Assembly: GCA_015296085.1 (NCBI GenBank)
Contig: DVDT01000044.1
Span: 62,001 to 126,000 of the forward strand
Origin: Trichormus sp. M33_DOE_039
GTDB taxonomy: Bacteria; Cyanobacteriota; Cyanobacteriia; Cyanobacteriales; Nostocaceae
DNA length: 64,000 nt
Direction: 5' to 3'
In this document: piece by piece, positions 35,596-44,956 of the stretch
Layout: every line of letters starts with the position of its first letter
How positions within the stretch are numbered: position 1 is the stretch's first letter
Notes under the pieces: generated by a model
Seen by the model: only the letters and a program-made list of their open reading frames with translations
The model's database searches: none
What the model was told of the DNA's origin: nothing
Made by a program: the position numbers and the translations under genes

Positions 35596-36762
35596 ATGCC
35601 CAATCGTCCTATATATCTTGACTGTCACGCTACTACACCTGTAGACGAACGGATACTAGCAGTCATGCTGCCATACTTTACAGAAAAATTTGGCAACCCA
35701 GCTAGTATTAGTCATGTTTACGGTTGGGAAGCAGAGGCGGCTGTGAAACAAGCACGGGAAATATTAGCTGCAGCAATTAACGCTTCCCCAGAAGAAATTG
35801 TGTTTACTAGCGGTGCAACGGAAGCCAATAATTTAGCGATTAAAGGTGTAGCAGAAGCTTACTTTCAAAAAGGTCAGCATATTATTACTGTGGCAACGGA
35901 ACATAGTGCCGTGCTTGACCCTTGTACATATTTAAAAACTCTTGGTTTCGATATTACTATCTTGCCAGTAAAAGCAGATGGATTAATTGACTTAGCGGAA
36001 TTAGCAACAGCATTACGTCCTGAGACAATTTTAGTCTCGGTGATGGCGGCTAATAATGAAATTGGTGTGTTGCAACCATTGGCAGAAATTGGGGAACTGT
36101 GCCGCGATCGCCAGATCATTTTCCATACAGATGCCGCCCAGGCTATTGGTAAAATCCCCCTAGATGTGCAAGCAATGCACATAGATTTGATGTCTTTGAC
36201 AGCTCATAAAGTCTATGGGCCAAAGGGTATCGGTGCATTATACGTCCGCAGACGCAACCCCAGAGTCCAACTCGCACCCCAACAGCACGGGGGAGGACAT
36301 GAACGGGGAATGCGTTCGGGGACTTTATACACACCCCAAATTGTCGGCTTTGCTAAGGCTGTAGAAATTGCTCTAGCAGAACAAGAGACAGAAACGCAAC
36401 GCCTCATCCAGTTAAGAGACAACTTGTGGAATCAGCTTTCACAACTAGAAGGTATTTATCTGAATGGACATCCTACTCAACGATTACCAGGAAATTTGAA
36501 TATTAGTGTTGAAAGAGTTGACGGTGCAGCACTGTCTCTAGGCTTACAGCCAGTCATGGCCGTATCTTCTGGTTCAGCTTGTTCATCAACAAAAACCACA
36601 CCTTCTCATGTCCTCACCGCTCTGGGACATAATGAAAAATTAGCTTATGCTTCCATTCGCTTTGGAATGGGCAGGTTTAACACAGCAGCAGAAATTGATA
36701 TAGTAGCGAAACACGCGATCGCTACCATTCAAAGTTTACGTAAGCAAAGAACTCTAGTATAA
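35596..36762 (+). CDS. Cysteine desulfurase (NifS/IscS family)
   Basis: A 388-residue PLP enzyme. The N-terminus is IYLDCHATTPVD. The PLP Lys is in SLTAHKVYGPKG, and the active-site Cys is in SSGSACSSTKTTPSHVL. It removes sulfur from cysteine for Fe-S cluster or tRNA thiolation assembly. Its stop (36760-36762) is one base before the ATG of the AAA+ gene, an unusually tight junction with an apparently unrelated gene. No iscU or nif genes are near. Placement may tie it to the downstream module, or be coincidental. Confidence 0.92.
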   Translation: MPNRPIYLDCHATTPVDERILAVMLPYFTEKFGNPASISHVYGWEAEAAVKQAREILAAAINASPEEIVFTSGATEANNLAIKGVAEAYFQKGQHIITVATEHSAVLDPCTYLKTLGFDITILPVKADGLIDLAELATALRPETILVSVMAANNEIGVLQPLAEIGELCRDRQIIFHTDAAQAIGKIPLDVQAMHIDLMSLTAHKVYGPKGIGALYVRRRNPRVQLAPQQHGGGHERGMRSGTLYTPQIVGFAKAVEIALAEQETETQRLIQLRDNLWNQLSQLEGIYLNGHPTQRLPGNLNISVERVDGAALSLGLQPVMAVSSGSACSSTKTTPSHVLTALGHNEKLAYASIRFGMGRFNTAAEIDIVAKHAIATIQSLRKQRTLV

Positions 36763-36763
36763 A

Positions 36764-38761
36764 ATGCCGGCCAAACCTGTTGCAGATGATTGGTACACCG
36801 CAAATCACCGCTACTTGATGAGTTTAATCTCCCAAACCCGTCAAGTTTTGGAGCGGCTAATTGAACAGGGTGAACAGGGAAATCAAGAATTGGAGTCGGC
36901 TATATTTGTAGATGTGGACAAAGATCCTACTTTTGCTCAAGCACCTCCCGCCCTAGAACAACTGTGTCAAATCTTTAACCTATCCTCATTTGAGCGAGAG
37001 ATTGTGCTGTTGTGTGCAGGGATGGAGTTTGACCGCAATTGGGGGAAACTATGCGCCAAGGCGCAGGGACAGCCACAGTGGGAGTATCCTACTTTTAGTT
37101 TGGCATTATCCATCTCATCTTCTCCTTATTGGGACGCATTTACCCAGGATGCACCCTTGCGACGTTGGCGATTAATTGAAATGGGAACAGCCCATTCCTT
37201 AACCCTTTCTCCTCTACGTTTGGACGAGCAGATTACCCATTACTTGGCAGGATTGCGCCCTCTGGATGAACGATTGGCGCAATTGGGTGCATCCTCATTA
37301 CACATGGAGAACTTAGTCCCATCTCATGCAGCTTTAGCAGAACAGATGGCAAAATGTTGGATACAAGCTTCTCAAGAGCAACGAGCGTTACCGATATTGC
37401 AACTATGCGGCACAGAAGCAGCCAGCAAAAAAGCGATCGCAGCCAACGCTTGTCATATCTTGGGATTAACAAGTTATGCTGTCCCTGCTCAAAACCTGCC
37501 CCGTGAAACTCATCAACTACATCTCGTCCGGTGTTTGTGGGAGAGGGAATGGCGAATGTATCGGCGGGTGATGTTACTAGATAGCGATCGCGTAGAATCT
37601 TCTGAAGGGGAAAGAGAAAATCACATAACTCAGATCCTTGACACCCTAGATGCACCCCTGCTCATCTCCAGTTTAGAGCGTCGTCGTGCCATCCAGCGTC
37701 CTTTGCTCACCTTGGATGTGCATCAACCCAGCCCAGCCGAACAGCGTCAAGTCTGGCAAACTGCCCTGAGTGAAATATCACCCGCTTGGAATGGACACAT
37801 TGATCATCTGGTTTCCCACTTCAACCTTAGTTCAGCCACAATTACAGCCACCAGTTGGCAATTTAAAACTCAACACCAACCTACTACGGACACCGCCCAA
37901 GCCTTCCGTACCCTTTGGGATGTCTGCCGCAGCCAAGCTCGTCCCCGTTTGGATGAATTGGCACAACGCATAGAAGCAACAGCACAGTGGGAAGATTTGG
38001 TCTTACCTCCCAATGAGTTGGGAGTGTTGCGTGATATTGCCGCCCATTTACGGCAGCGTTCCAAAGTCTATGAACAGTGGGGGTTTGCTGCTAAGGGTGG
38101 ACGAGGTTTGGGAATTAGTGCCATGTTTGCAGGAGCGAGTGGTACAGGTAAAACCCTAGCAGCCGAGGTGTTAGGTAAAACTCTGCACCTGGATGTCTAC
38201 CGGATTGATTTGAGTGCGGTTGTAAGTAAGTATATTGGCGAAACAGAGAAGAATTTGCGCCGGGTATTTGATGCTGCCGAAGGCGGAGGAGTCATCTTAC
38301 TATTTGATGAAGCCGATGCCCTATTTGGCAAACGCACAGAGGTGAAAGATTCCCATGACCGCCATGCCAACGTTGAAGTGAGCTATCTACTGCAACGCAT
38401 GGAAGCCTACCGGGGTTTAGCAATTCTCACCACCAATTTAAAAGCCTCTTTAGATCAGGCATTTCTGCGCCGTCTGCGCTTTATTGTTCAGTTCCCTTTT
38501 CCCGATGCTAATCAACGCGCCGAGATTTGGCGACGGGTGTTTCCCGCCCAAACCCCAACCGCAGATTTAGATTTTGAGAAATTAGCCAAGCTGAGTGTTG
38601 CTGGGGGAAATATTCGTAATATTGCCCTGAATGCTGCATTTGTGGCAGCCGATGCCGATGAACCTGTAGGCATGAAACATATCCTCCAAGCTGCGAAAAG
38701 TGAGTATATCAAGATGGAGCGACCTTTGACTGATGCAGAAATCAAGGGATGGGTATCATGA
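36764..38761 (+). CDS. AAA+ ATPase of the contractile-injection-system-associated type
   Basis: A 665-residue protein. The N-terminal half (LICQTR-like helices, FNLSSFEREIVLLCAGMEFD, RRWRLIEMG) resembles the winged-helix region of ATPases found in extracellular contractile injection (eCIS) loci. The C-terminal half is a CDC48-type AAA module: Walker A GASGTGKT (near 456), Walker B VILLFDEADALFGKR (near 510), sensor ILTTNL and arginine fingers AFLRRLRFIVQF. In eCIS clusters such an ATPase is a standard component. The next gene encodes a DUF4157 protein, the other frequent marker. No sheath, tube or baseplate gene is in the window. Confidence 0.8.
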   Translation: MPAKPVADDWYTANHRYLMSLISQTRQVLERLIEQGEQGNQELESAIFVDVDKDPTFAQAPPALEQLCQIFNLSSFEREIVLLCAGMEFDRNWGKLCAKAQGQPQWEYPTFSLALSISSSPYWDAFTQDAPLRRWRLIEMGTAHSLTLSPLRLDEQITHYLAGLRPLDERLAQLGASSLHMENLVPSHAALAEQMAKCWIQASQEQRALPILQLCGTEAASKKAIAANACHILGLTSYAVPAQNLPRETHQLHLVRCLWEREWRMYRRVMLLDSDRVESSEGERENHITQILDTLDAPLLISSLERRRAIQRPLLTLDVHQPSPAEQRQVWQTALSEISPAWNGHIDHLVSHFNLSSATITATSWQFKTQHQPTTDTAQAFRTLWDVCRSQARPRLDELAQRIEATAQWEDLVLPPNELGVLRDIAAHLRQRSKVYEQWGFAAKGGRGLGISAMFAGASGTGKTLAAEVLGKTLHLDVYRIDLSAVVSKYIGETEKNLRRVFDAAEGGGVILLFDEADALFGKRTEVKDSHDRHANVEVSYLLQRMEAYRGLAILTTNLKASLDQAFLRRLRFIVQFPFPDANQRAEIWRRVFPAQTPTADLDFEKLAKLSVAGGNIRNIALNAAFVAADADEPVGMKHILQAAKSEYIKMERPLTDAEIKGWVS

Positions 38762-38855
38762 TATTTGCTAGATAACAATTCTCCAATCGTCTAATTTGCT
38801 TTTGTAATAAAAATGACAAAATAGACTATCATTTGGCAGCGATCGGAGTGTGGCT

Positions 38856-41834
38856 ATGCGAACTCATAAAGCATCACAAAAGCAATCTTCGGCTTCTAAT
38901 TCCTTGGTATCCCGTCCCTGTGTTGCGCAGCCAAAACCGGAGGAAAATACGGAGTCGCAAGCAACGCCAGAATACGCCAGCCAAATGCCAGAATTCAGCA
39001 TTTTCAATCCCGATCCTCATCAAACAATGCCTGTGCAACCACAATTAGCGATTGGTACACCGGGAGATAAGTATGAGCAGGAAGCAGATCAGACAGCAAA
39101 ACTAGTGGTACAGAGGATTAATACCCCTGCGATCGCCCGATCAACTCCAGAACCTTTAATACAGCGACGGGAAGGTTTAGAAGGAGGAGAAGCAACAAAT
39201 GACTTGGAATCGGCTATTAACAGTGCTAGAGGCGGTGGACAGTCTTTGGATACTGGTCTGCAAGAACGGATGAGTGCGGCGATGGGGGCTGATTTCAGTG
39301 GAGTGAGGATTCATGCCGATGCACAAGCAGACGAGTTAAATCGCTCGATACAGGCACGGGCGTTTACCACAGGTCAGGATGTATTCTTTCGGCAGGGGGA
39401 ATATCAACCAGGGAGTCGCGGCGGACAGGAGTTAATTGCCCATGAGTTGACCCATGTCGTGCAACAGAATGGTGGGACTGTGGAGCGATCGCTGCAACGC
39501 AAGGTTTTAGATACTGACACCATTTTGCAGGGTATTCCTGCCATTCTCAAAGACAATACACTTTTAGCAGACAAGGGTGAATTAAAATTAGATACCCAAA
39601 TTTTGGGTGACAAAACCTTAAAAGACTATATCAGTGATATTATTAGCAATTACGAGTCTCACTTTGAGAAAGGCTCAAAGGATGCGGTAATCAACAATGC
39701 TATGCGAATCCTAGCCGCTTTTAGTGAAATCGGCAGAGTTATTGCCCGCAAACTTCATATTGCTCAGGAGCATCCCAAGATCACAAAGGCATTGTTAGAA
39801 AGTCAAAAAGCTGAGTTACAAAAAGCCTTGATGACAGGGGATTCAGAGGAAGAAAGCCCAGGACTTTCAAAGGAAGATGCTAGCGAAACTCTAGAGATGG
39901 TGGATACTTTAGCTGGTAGTGATCCTGTCGGGATGTATATTCAGGAGAAAACATCACTACGCAAAGCTGAGTCCAGTATTCGCCAAATGGCAGAGAAATT
40001 GAATAAGAAACCACTTGAAGTGTTTGAATTATTGCGCCAGCAGTATGAAAGTAGAATAGGTGCGCTAACACTGAAAGATGTAGAGGCAGGTGAGGTAAAA
40101 GCCCCAGAAGGTTATATGTTTCCCTTAAAAGATCTATATGGGGAAGTTTCGGTTAACTTTTTTCAGAATCTATTGGATTTGGATAACGGCAAGGCTAAGT
40201 GGGGTGATAGTGGACTAGTCTATAAAAATGATTCTGAGCGGAAATCTTGGCAAGAAGGTAGCGGATCAGGTAAACACACCTTTAAGGTAAATGACCTAAA
40301 ACCATTGCACGATGCTGTGGCAAAGGAAAAGACTACAACTGATGATTTCACTATCACAGACGAAGAGCAGAAGGAAAAAGGGTGGGAACGGCTAAATGAT
40401 CGTCAAATGGAATATTTAAACACGCTTGATGAGAAGGAAGTTGGCAGCGAAACCGAAGAAAATACCCAAGAAGCCCTCATCCAATATTTTATCGAGAACA
40501 AAAAGTTAGAAAGAGAAGCGGCTATTGAGAAAGTGAAAGCGGGGGTCAACTATTTAACAACAAAACCAGTCACAGTCACCACCAAAACGCAGGATATGCT
40601 CCAGAGCGATGGGGAAATTATTGACGAGTACAAGCCCTTTTTCTCGATTTTTATGCACGAGCAAAGTCTCGACAGTGTATTACCCAATCTTGGAGTTAAG
40701 ACACAGGTCAATATCATTGAGGATGTCCTAGGGAGAGGCTTAGATTACGGCCAATATCGCATGGAGAAAGATGAGTCCCAAATTGGAGATTCGCCCCTCC
40801 AGTTGCGAGATCTGCCTGTTATGTCCTGTGTGAACTTTACATTTGAGAAAAACCAAGGGCCAAACTATTATGGTGATACTCACTTTGTATTGAAGCCAGA
40901 TGTGCGCCAACGCGCTGTGCTTGCCTATGGTACAGGCGCGCCTGAGCGTCGAAGTCCCATACTGTTGTTGAAAGACGTTTTAGACCGTGATCCCGCGAAG
41001 ATGGTGCAGATATGTGATGGAACTTATAGCCAGTATGACATTGAAGTACATATTTATGGTAATATCCAGCTTGGCAAAGATATTCAAAACTTCCATTTAG
41101 GCAACCCCAATGCTTTGGTTGATGCTGATAAACGTGGAGGACAAGCTGTGCCAAGTGTACCAGGCACGCCAACTGAACAATTAAAAATTTTGAAAGGAAT
41201 ATTGTCTCCAAAGGATCTGTCTCAGTTAAAGAATGTTTGGATCAAAAAACAAAAGGGTCATGAGAAACTCAAAGAGTTGGTGCGTAGCTTGGATCTAGTC
41301 GATTCAAATATCGATGAACTCGTCGCTACTCAAACAATTGATGAAGATGCTCTGGCGAAAGAGACTGTCCCCGCTCCGAAAGAAGAAGTCGTCAAGAATA
41401 AAGGGAATAGCACTAACACTAGGAAACGTTGTTGTTACATAACTACAGCTTGTGTCACTGCTCGTGGTCTACCAGATGACTGCGAGGAACTGCAAACACT
41501 GCGACAGTTCCGTGACCAATATATGTTGAGTTTACCAACTGGTCAGGATTTAGTCGAATTCTATTATGAGCAGTCACCCAGAATTGTAGATGCCATCAAC
41601 GGAAGTACCCAATCGGAAGCTATCTATGAAGACTTATATAAAGTCATTCGGGAATGTGTTGACATTATTCACCAGGCACAATACCAAAAGGCTCTAACCA
41701 CCTATATTTCAATGGTACTCAAGTTAAGAGACAAATTTACCCCCGACATTGCAGTGCCTCGTTCTTTGCTGGATGCCACGTTCTTGGATGCAAAGTGCAA
41801 TACACCAAGACTAGATAGTGAGCCTATCTCGTAG
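38856..41834 (+). CDS. DUF4157 (eCIS core domain) protein with CFI-box C-terminus
   Basis: ATG 38856 is preferred (CGGAG 7 bases upstream) over GTG 38850, giving 992 residues. Residues about 130-205 form the DUF4157 domain: MSAAMGADFSGVRIHADAQA, FTTGQDVFF, and LIAHELTHVVQQ with an HExxH zinc-protease motif. The central 600 residues are charged and have no recognised fold. Near residues 856-890 is a CFI-box-like C-terminal domain (RCCYITTACV then LRQFRDQYM). DUF4157 proteins are often effectors or cargo of eCIS. The AAA+ gene directly upstream supports such a role. Confidence 0.82.
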   Translation: MRTHKASQKQSSASNSLVSRPCVAQPKPEENTESQATPEYASQMPEFSIFNPDPHQTMPVQPQLAIGTPGDKYEQEADQTAKLVVQRINTPAIARSTPEPLIQRREGLEGGEATNDLESAINSARGGGQSLDTGLQERMSAAMGADFSGVRIHADAQADELNRSIQARAFTTGQDVFFRQGEYQPGSRGGQELIAHELTHVVQQNGGTVERSLQRKVLDTDTILQGIPAILKDNTLLADKGELKLDTQILGDKTLKDYISDIISNYESHFEKGSKDAVINNAMRILAAFSEIGRVIARKLHIAQEHPKITKALLESQKAELQKALMTGDSEEESPGLSKEDASETLEMVDTLAGSDPVGMYIQEKTSLRKAESSIRQMAEKLNKKPLEVFELLRQQYESRIGALTLKDVEAGEVKAPEGYMFPLKDLYGEVSVNFFQNLLDLDNGKAKWGDSGLVYKNDSERKSWQEGSGSGKHTFKVNDLKPLHDAVAKEKTTTDDFTITDEEQKEKGWERLNDRQMEYLNTLDEKEVGSETEENTQEALIQYFIENKKLEREAAIEKVKAGVNYLTTKPVTVTTKTQDMLQSDGEIIDEYKPFFSIFMHEQSLDSVLPNLGVKTQVNIIEDVLGRGLDYGQYRMEKDESQIGDSPLQLRDLPVMSCVNFTFEKNQGPNYYGDTHFVLKPDVRQRAVLAYGTGAPERRSPILLLKDVLDRDPAKMVQICDGTYSQYDIEVHIYGNIQLGKDIQNFHLGNPNALVDADKRGGQAVPSVPGTPTEQLKILKGILSPKDLSQLKNVWIKKQKGHEKLKELVRSLDLVDSNIDELVATQTIDEDALAKETVPAPKEEVVKNKGNSTNTRKRCCYITTACVTARGLPDDCEELQTLRQFRDQYMLSLPTGQDLVEFYYEQSPRIVDAINGSTQSEAIYEDLYKVIRECVDIIHQAQYQKALTTYISMVLKLRDKFTPDIAVPRSLLDATFLDAKCNTPRLDSEPIS

Positions 41835-41861
41835 TTGCGATCTCCTGATCTTGTAGGATTG

Positions 41862-41912
41862 GTTTACTCAGTAACGCACCAAATCAACCATAAGGTGCAT
41901 TACTGAGTAAAC
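41862..41912. terminator. 19-bp stem hairpin between converging genes
   Basis: GTTTACTCAGTAACGCACC (41862-41880) pairs with GGTGCATTACTGAGTAAAC (41894-41912), with one G-T, around a 13-base loop. It separates the DUF4157 gene from the converging cyanophycinase gene, so it can terminate either. The GGTGCGTTA wording links it to the dispersed repeat at 35373. Confidence 0.65.
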
Positions 41913-41952
41913 AAATCGCTTGTCCTCAGACAAAATGCGATCGCTCAAACAA

Positions 41953-42957
41953 TTAATAAGGATCGTAATCAAACCTACCCCGCTTCACACTGCGGAAATA
42001 ATAACCCCTACTAGGTGGGTTATTCAGATCGAAAGTCTCACCACTAGGAACACGCCAAATTTTGTAGTCGTGATATGTCAATGGTGTGCGAGGTTTGCAG
42101 ACTTCTGGCGGGTGATCTCCTAAGACAAAATACGCCGCATTCCTCCCCATCACTTTTGCTTTACCATATTTATCTACAACCACCGATGTCTCCTCACTAA
42201 TGGCAATACCTAAAACACTCCTAGACACCCCATCTTGAATTTGTCGAGCAATAAACGCCATAATCCGTCCCATACGTTTACGACTATCAAAATGGGTGTC
42301 AATGATAGTTCCCTGCAAATGATGCCATCGGAAAAAGTTGTAGGTAAAGGTAATATGCTGATAAGGATCTTCTAAAGCATCCTTAGTTTCCACTGGGTCT
42401 TCTCGCGCACAAGCATCATAAATAAAATCACTTAAAATCATCGACCCAGCACTAGTGCCACCAATCCCGCCGCCTCTTTGATAAACTGACTGGACAGCCG
42501 CTTCGAGTTTAGTGTTTTTCCAGTTGCGGATGTATTGACATTGGTCGCCACCAGCAAAAAACACTACTCCAGCATTGCGGATTTTCTGAACAATGTCATC
42601 TCTGTTAGCATCTTGGCGATTGCTGACTATTAATGTGGCGACGGAGTTAACGCCCTTCATGCCATAAATTACGCGATTGTAGTCATCACTACCATAGGTG
42701 CGAATGACTACAACATTGATTTTTTCGATAGAATTAGTACCGCCTCTGACTTGATTGATCATCCACTGAATAGCCGCTTCTACATCAGGGCCACCACCAC
42801 CCAAGCTAAACACAGGGCCAGCGAATGGGGTCAGAACTTCGGTAGTGTTGCTATCAAAATCGAATCTCAGGTATGCTGTAAGACGGGTAATCACCCTCAA
42901 CAACATAGCTCCTGCTGCTTTCAAGAACCTTGCTATACTTGGGAATGCCCTTGTCAT
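41953..42957 (-). CDS. Cyanophycinase (peptidase family S51)
   Basis: ATG 42957 behind AAGG gives 334 residues; TTG 42975 is an alternative. Family marks are GPVFSLGGGGPDVEAAI near residue 45, VVFFAGGDQCQYI, and the nucleophile Ser in GGIGGTSAGSMILSD. Cyanophycinases hydrolyse the nitrogen reserve cyanophycin to beta-Asp-Arg dipeptides. The N-terminal 40 residues (FLKAAGAMLLRVITRL) are hydrophobic or amphipathic, which intracellular cyanophycinases do not need, so it may be membrane-associated or a divergent S51 enzyme. It converges on the DUF4157 gene. Confidence 0.78.
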   Translation of the reverse strand: MTRAFPSIARFLKAAGAMLLRVITRLTAYLRFDFDSNTTEVLTPFAGPVFSLGGGGPDVEAAIQWMINQVRGGTNSIEKINVVVIRTYGSDDYNRVIYGMKGVNSVATLIVSNRQDANRDDIVQKIRNAGVVFFAGGDQCQYIRNWKNTKLEAAVQSVYQRGGGIGGTSAGSMILSDFIYDACAREDPVETKDALEDPYQHITFTYNFFRWHHLQGTIIDTHFDSRKRMGRIMAFIARQIQDGVSRSVLGIAISEETSVVVDKYGKAKVMGRNAAYFVLGDHPPEVCKPRTPLTYHDYKIWRVPSGETFDLNNPPSRGYYFRSVKRGRFDYDPY

Positions 42958-43099
42958 ACTCACCTTGTGGTGCAAACTGCAACTATTGCTTAATTTCGCA
43001 CTTCCAAGGGCAAAATTCCCAGCGTACAGGGCTGGTGTTGTTTTTTAGCCTTAAACAGTCCAAAATAAACATTAAGGCTTTAACTAACGCTGCATTTTG

Positions 43100-44287
43100 T
43101 TACCAATCAGTTTGCGATCGCTCTTGTACTACCCGACGATAAACAGCATCAGTTTGCTGGGCTAGTTTCGGCCAGCTAAAGCGGCGTTCTAAATCTTCAT
43201 AAGCATTATCAACTAACCATTGCCGATAACCGGGATTTCGCAACACTTCCAAAATTCCCCACGCCAGAGAATCGGGATCATTCACCCAGGTAACAACCCC
43301 AGTCTTAGTGTGCTGCACCACTTCTGGAAAGCCGCCTGTATCTGATACCACTACCGGAACTCGTGAGGCAAAGCTTTCTAAAGCCACAATCCCAAAAGGT
43401 TCGTAAAGGCTGGGAAATACAGCGCAATCAGCCACAGTTTGGAATTTATCTAAATATTCATCGGAAAGAAAACCCGTAAAGTAACATTTATCCCAAATTC
43501 CCAACTCCCAGGCTTGGCGTTTGAGATTGTCGGTATTCCCACCGCCAACAATCACAAACTTGACATAACCACCCATTTCCCAGAGTACTTTGGGGGCGGC
43601 ATTCATTAAAACTGATACACCCTTTTCGTAGGTCATGCGTCCTACATAGTAGACAATTTTTTCATGATCTCCGGCGAATTGACGACGAAAATCTTGGGCG
43701 TGAAAATCTTCGTGATGTTTTTTCTTTTCGGGACGGATACCGTTATGAATAACATCGATTTTATCCCAAGGGCTGGCTAAGGCTCGCGCTACCTCTTGGC
43801 GCATATAATTGGTACAGACGATAATGCGCCACGCATTGTATGCTAGTAAGCTTTCTTTCCCGTGAATATAACTTTGAATATCGTTGTGAATGCCGTTGTA
43901 GCGTCCGTATTCTGTGGCGTGGATAGTAGCAATTAGAGGAATTTTAAAGGTGTGCTTGAGAGCGATCGCTGCATCGCCAACTAGCCAATCATGAGCATGA
44001 ATTAAGTCAAAGTCGCCTTCCTCTAAAATTAACTTGCCACCATGATGTCCCATGCTTTGATTGAGATTAACCACCCAGTGAAAAAAGTCATTGCTATGAG
44101 ACACAGGGACTCGATGTACATGAATTCCCTCCACTACCTCATACATTGAAGCATGACCAACTTCTACTGTGATTAGGTGGATTTCATGGCCTAGTTGGAC
44201 TAGTTGGGGGTATAACTCGGCCACATGGCGCGCAATCCCCCCAACTATTCTCGGTGGAAACTCCCAACTTAGTACGAGTATTTTCAT
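43100..44287 (-). CDS. Glycosyltransferase family 4
   Basis: A 395-residue GT-B enzyme. The N-terminus KILVLSWEFPPRIVGGIARH, domain-joining LIHAHDWLVGDAA, and the C-terminal E-x7-E sugar-nucleotide motif in PSLYEPFGIVALESF are clear. It resembles the bacterial or archaeal glycogen synthase-like GT4 subgroup. It transfers sugar from a nucleotide or from another donor to an unknown acceptor. It appears as a single-gene unit; there is a large repeat-rich upstream gap. Confidence 0.88.
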   Translation of the reverse strand: MKILVLSWEFPPRIVGGIARHVAELYPQLVQLGHEIHLITVEVGHASMYEVVEGIHVHRVPVSHSNDFFHWVVNLNQSMGHHGGKLILEEGDFDLIHAHDWLVGDAAIALKHTFKIPLIATIHATEYGRYNGIHNDIQSYIHGKESLLAYNAWRIIVCTNYMRQEVARALASPWDKIDVIHNGIRPEKKKHHEDFHAQDFRRQFAGDHEKIVYYVGRMTYEKGVSVLMNAAPKVLWEMGGYVKFVIVGGGNTDNLKRQAWELGIWDKCYFTGFLSDEYLDKFQTVADCAVFPSLYEPFGIVALESFASRVPVVVSDTGGFPEVVQHTKTGVVTWVNDPDSLAWGILEVLRNPGYRQWLVDNAYEDLERRFSWPKLAQQTDAVYRRVVQERSQTDW

Positions 44288-44948
44288 GAACTAGACTCCC
44301 CGATGCTTTGAGCAATTCAAAATTTGTCTTGAAAAGTTGAGCCACCGCGTTGTCGGGGTTTCCCCGCTTGTAGCAAGTGGCATTCCTACGGCGGGAAACC
44401 CCTTCGGGTTCACCACTTTACTTATGCCGGGAAACCCGTCCACCGCAAGTGGTTCACAGCCTATAGGAATTTTGTCTTCGACACGCTACGCGTAGCTTGC
44501 TTACCCCTCTGGGTAAGCAAAATTCAAAATTCAAAATTAAGAACACCTGCACTGGTGAGAAGTTTTCAGGAGGTTCACCCCTCCAAGCAAACTTCAGTAA
44601 ATATCCTAGCTTCTAGGATTAGGCTACTTAAAATCACATTTGCTTTATAAAAATTTAAAGTTTTGAGAGTGAAAATTGGAGTAAGTAAATTTACTAAAAT
44701 TTTCGGATTTTTTTGCAGTTATGTGGGCAAAGCTGATCAAAAATTATCAATCCCGATGAAAATTTTTAGATTAACTGAATAATGCTCAAGTCAAATGCAG
44801 TATCATACCCCCTAAAGTATGAGGATTGGAGATTAGGAGTAGAGAATAGGGAAAGGGAGATAGGGAACAGAATAGACTCCGTTCTCTATCTCCCTTTTCC
44901 TACAAGAGTAAAATGCTACCTAAAACTAAACTGTAACCTGTATCCTGT
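44288..44948. repeat. Gene-free repeat-rich gap
   Basis: Contains blocks GGGGTTTCCCCGCTTGTAGC (44355 on), GGGAAACCCC (44393 on), GGGAAACCCGTCCACCGC (44439 on), related to the repeat at 23557-23590 (GGTTTCCCGACTTGTAGC). It also has tandem ATTCAAA units near 44520. No gene is supported; an open frame at 44782-44988 overlaps the lepA 3' end and shows no coding signal. Confidence 0.6.
44849..44900 (-). terminator. Long hairpin downstream of lepA
   Basis: GGGAAAGGGAGATAGGGAAC (44849-44868) pairs with GTTCTCTATCTCCCTTTTCC (44881-44900) with one G-T and one slip. It lies 57 bases past the lepA stop on the minus strand. No T-tract is visible, so it may be a processing or stability hairpin rather than a classic terminator. 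Confidence 0.5.
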
Positions 44949-44956
44949 CCCCTTCC

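Noticed and set aside
43048-43080. AGCCTTAA and TTAAGGCT inverted repeat as a terminator of the GT4 gene
   Set aside because: No T-tract on the minus strand side after the stem, and a weak 8-bp AT-rich arm; left unannotated.
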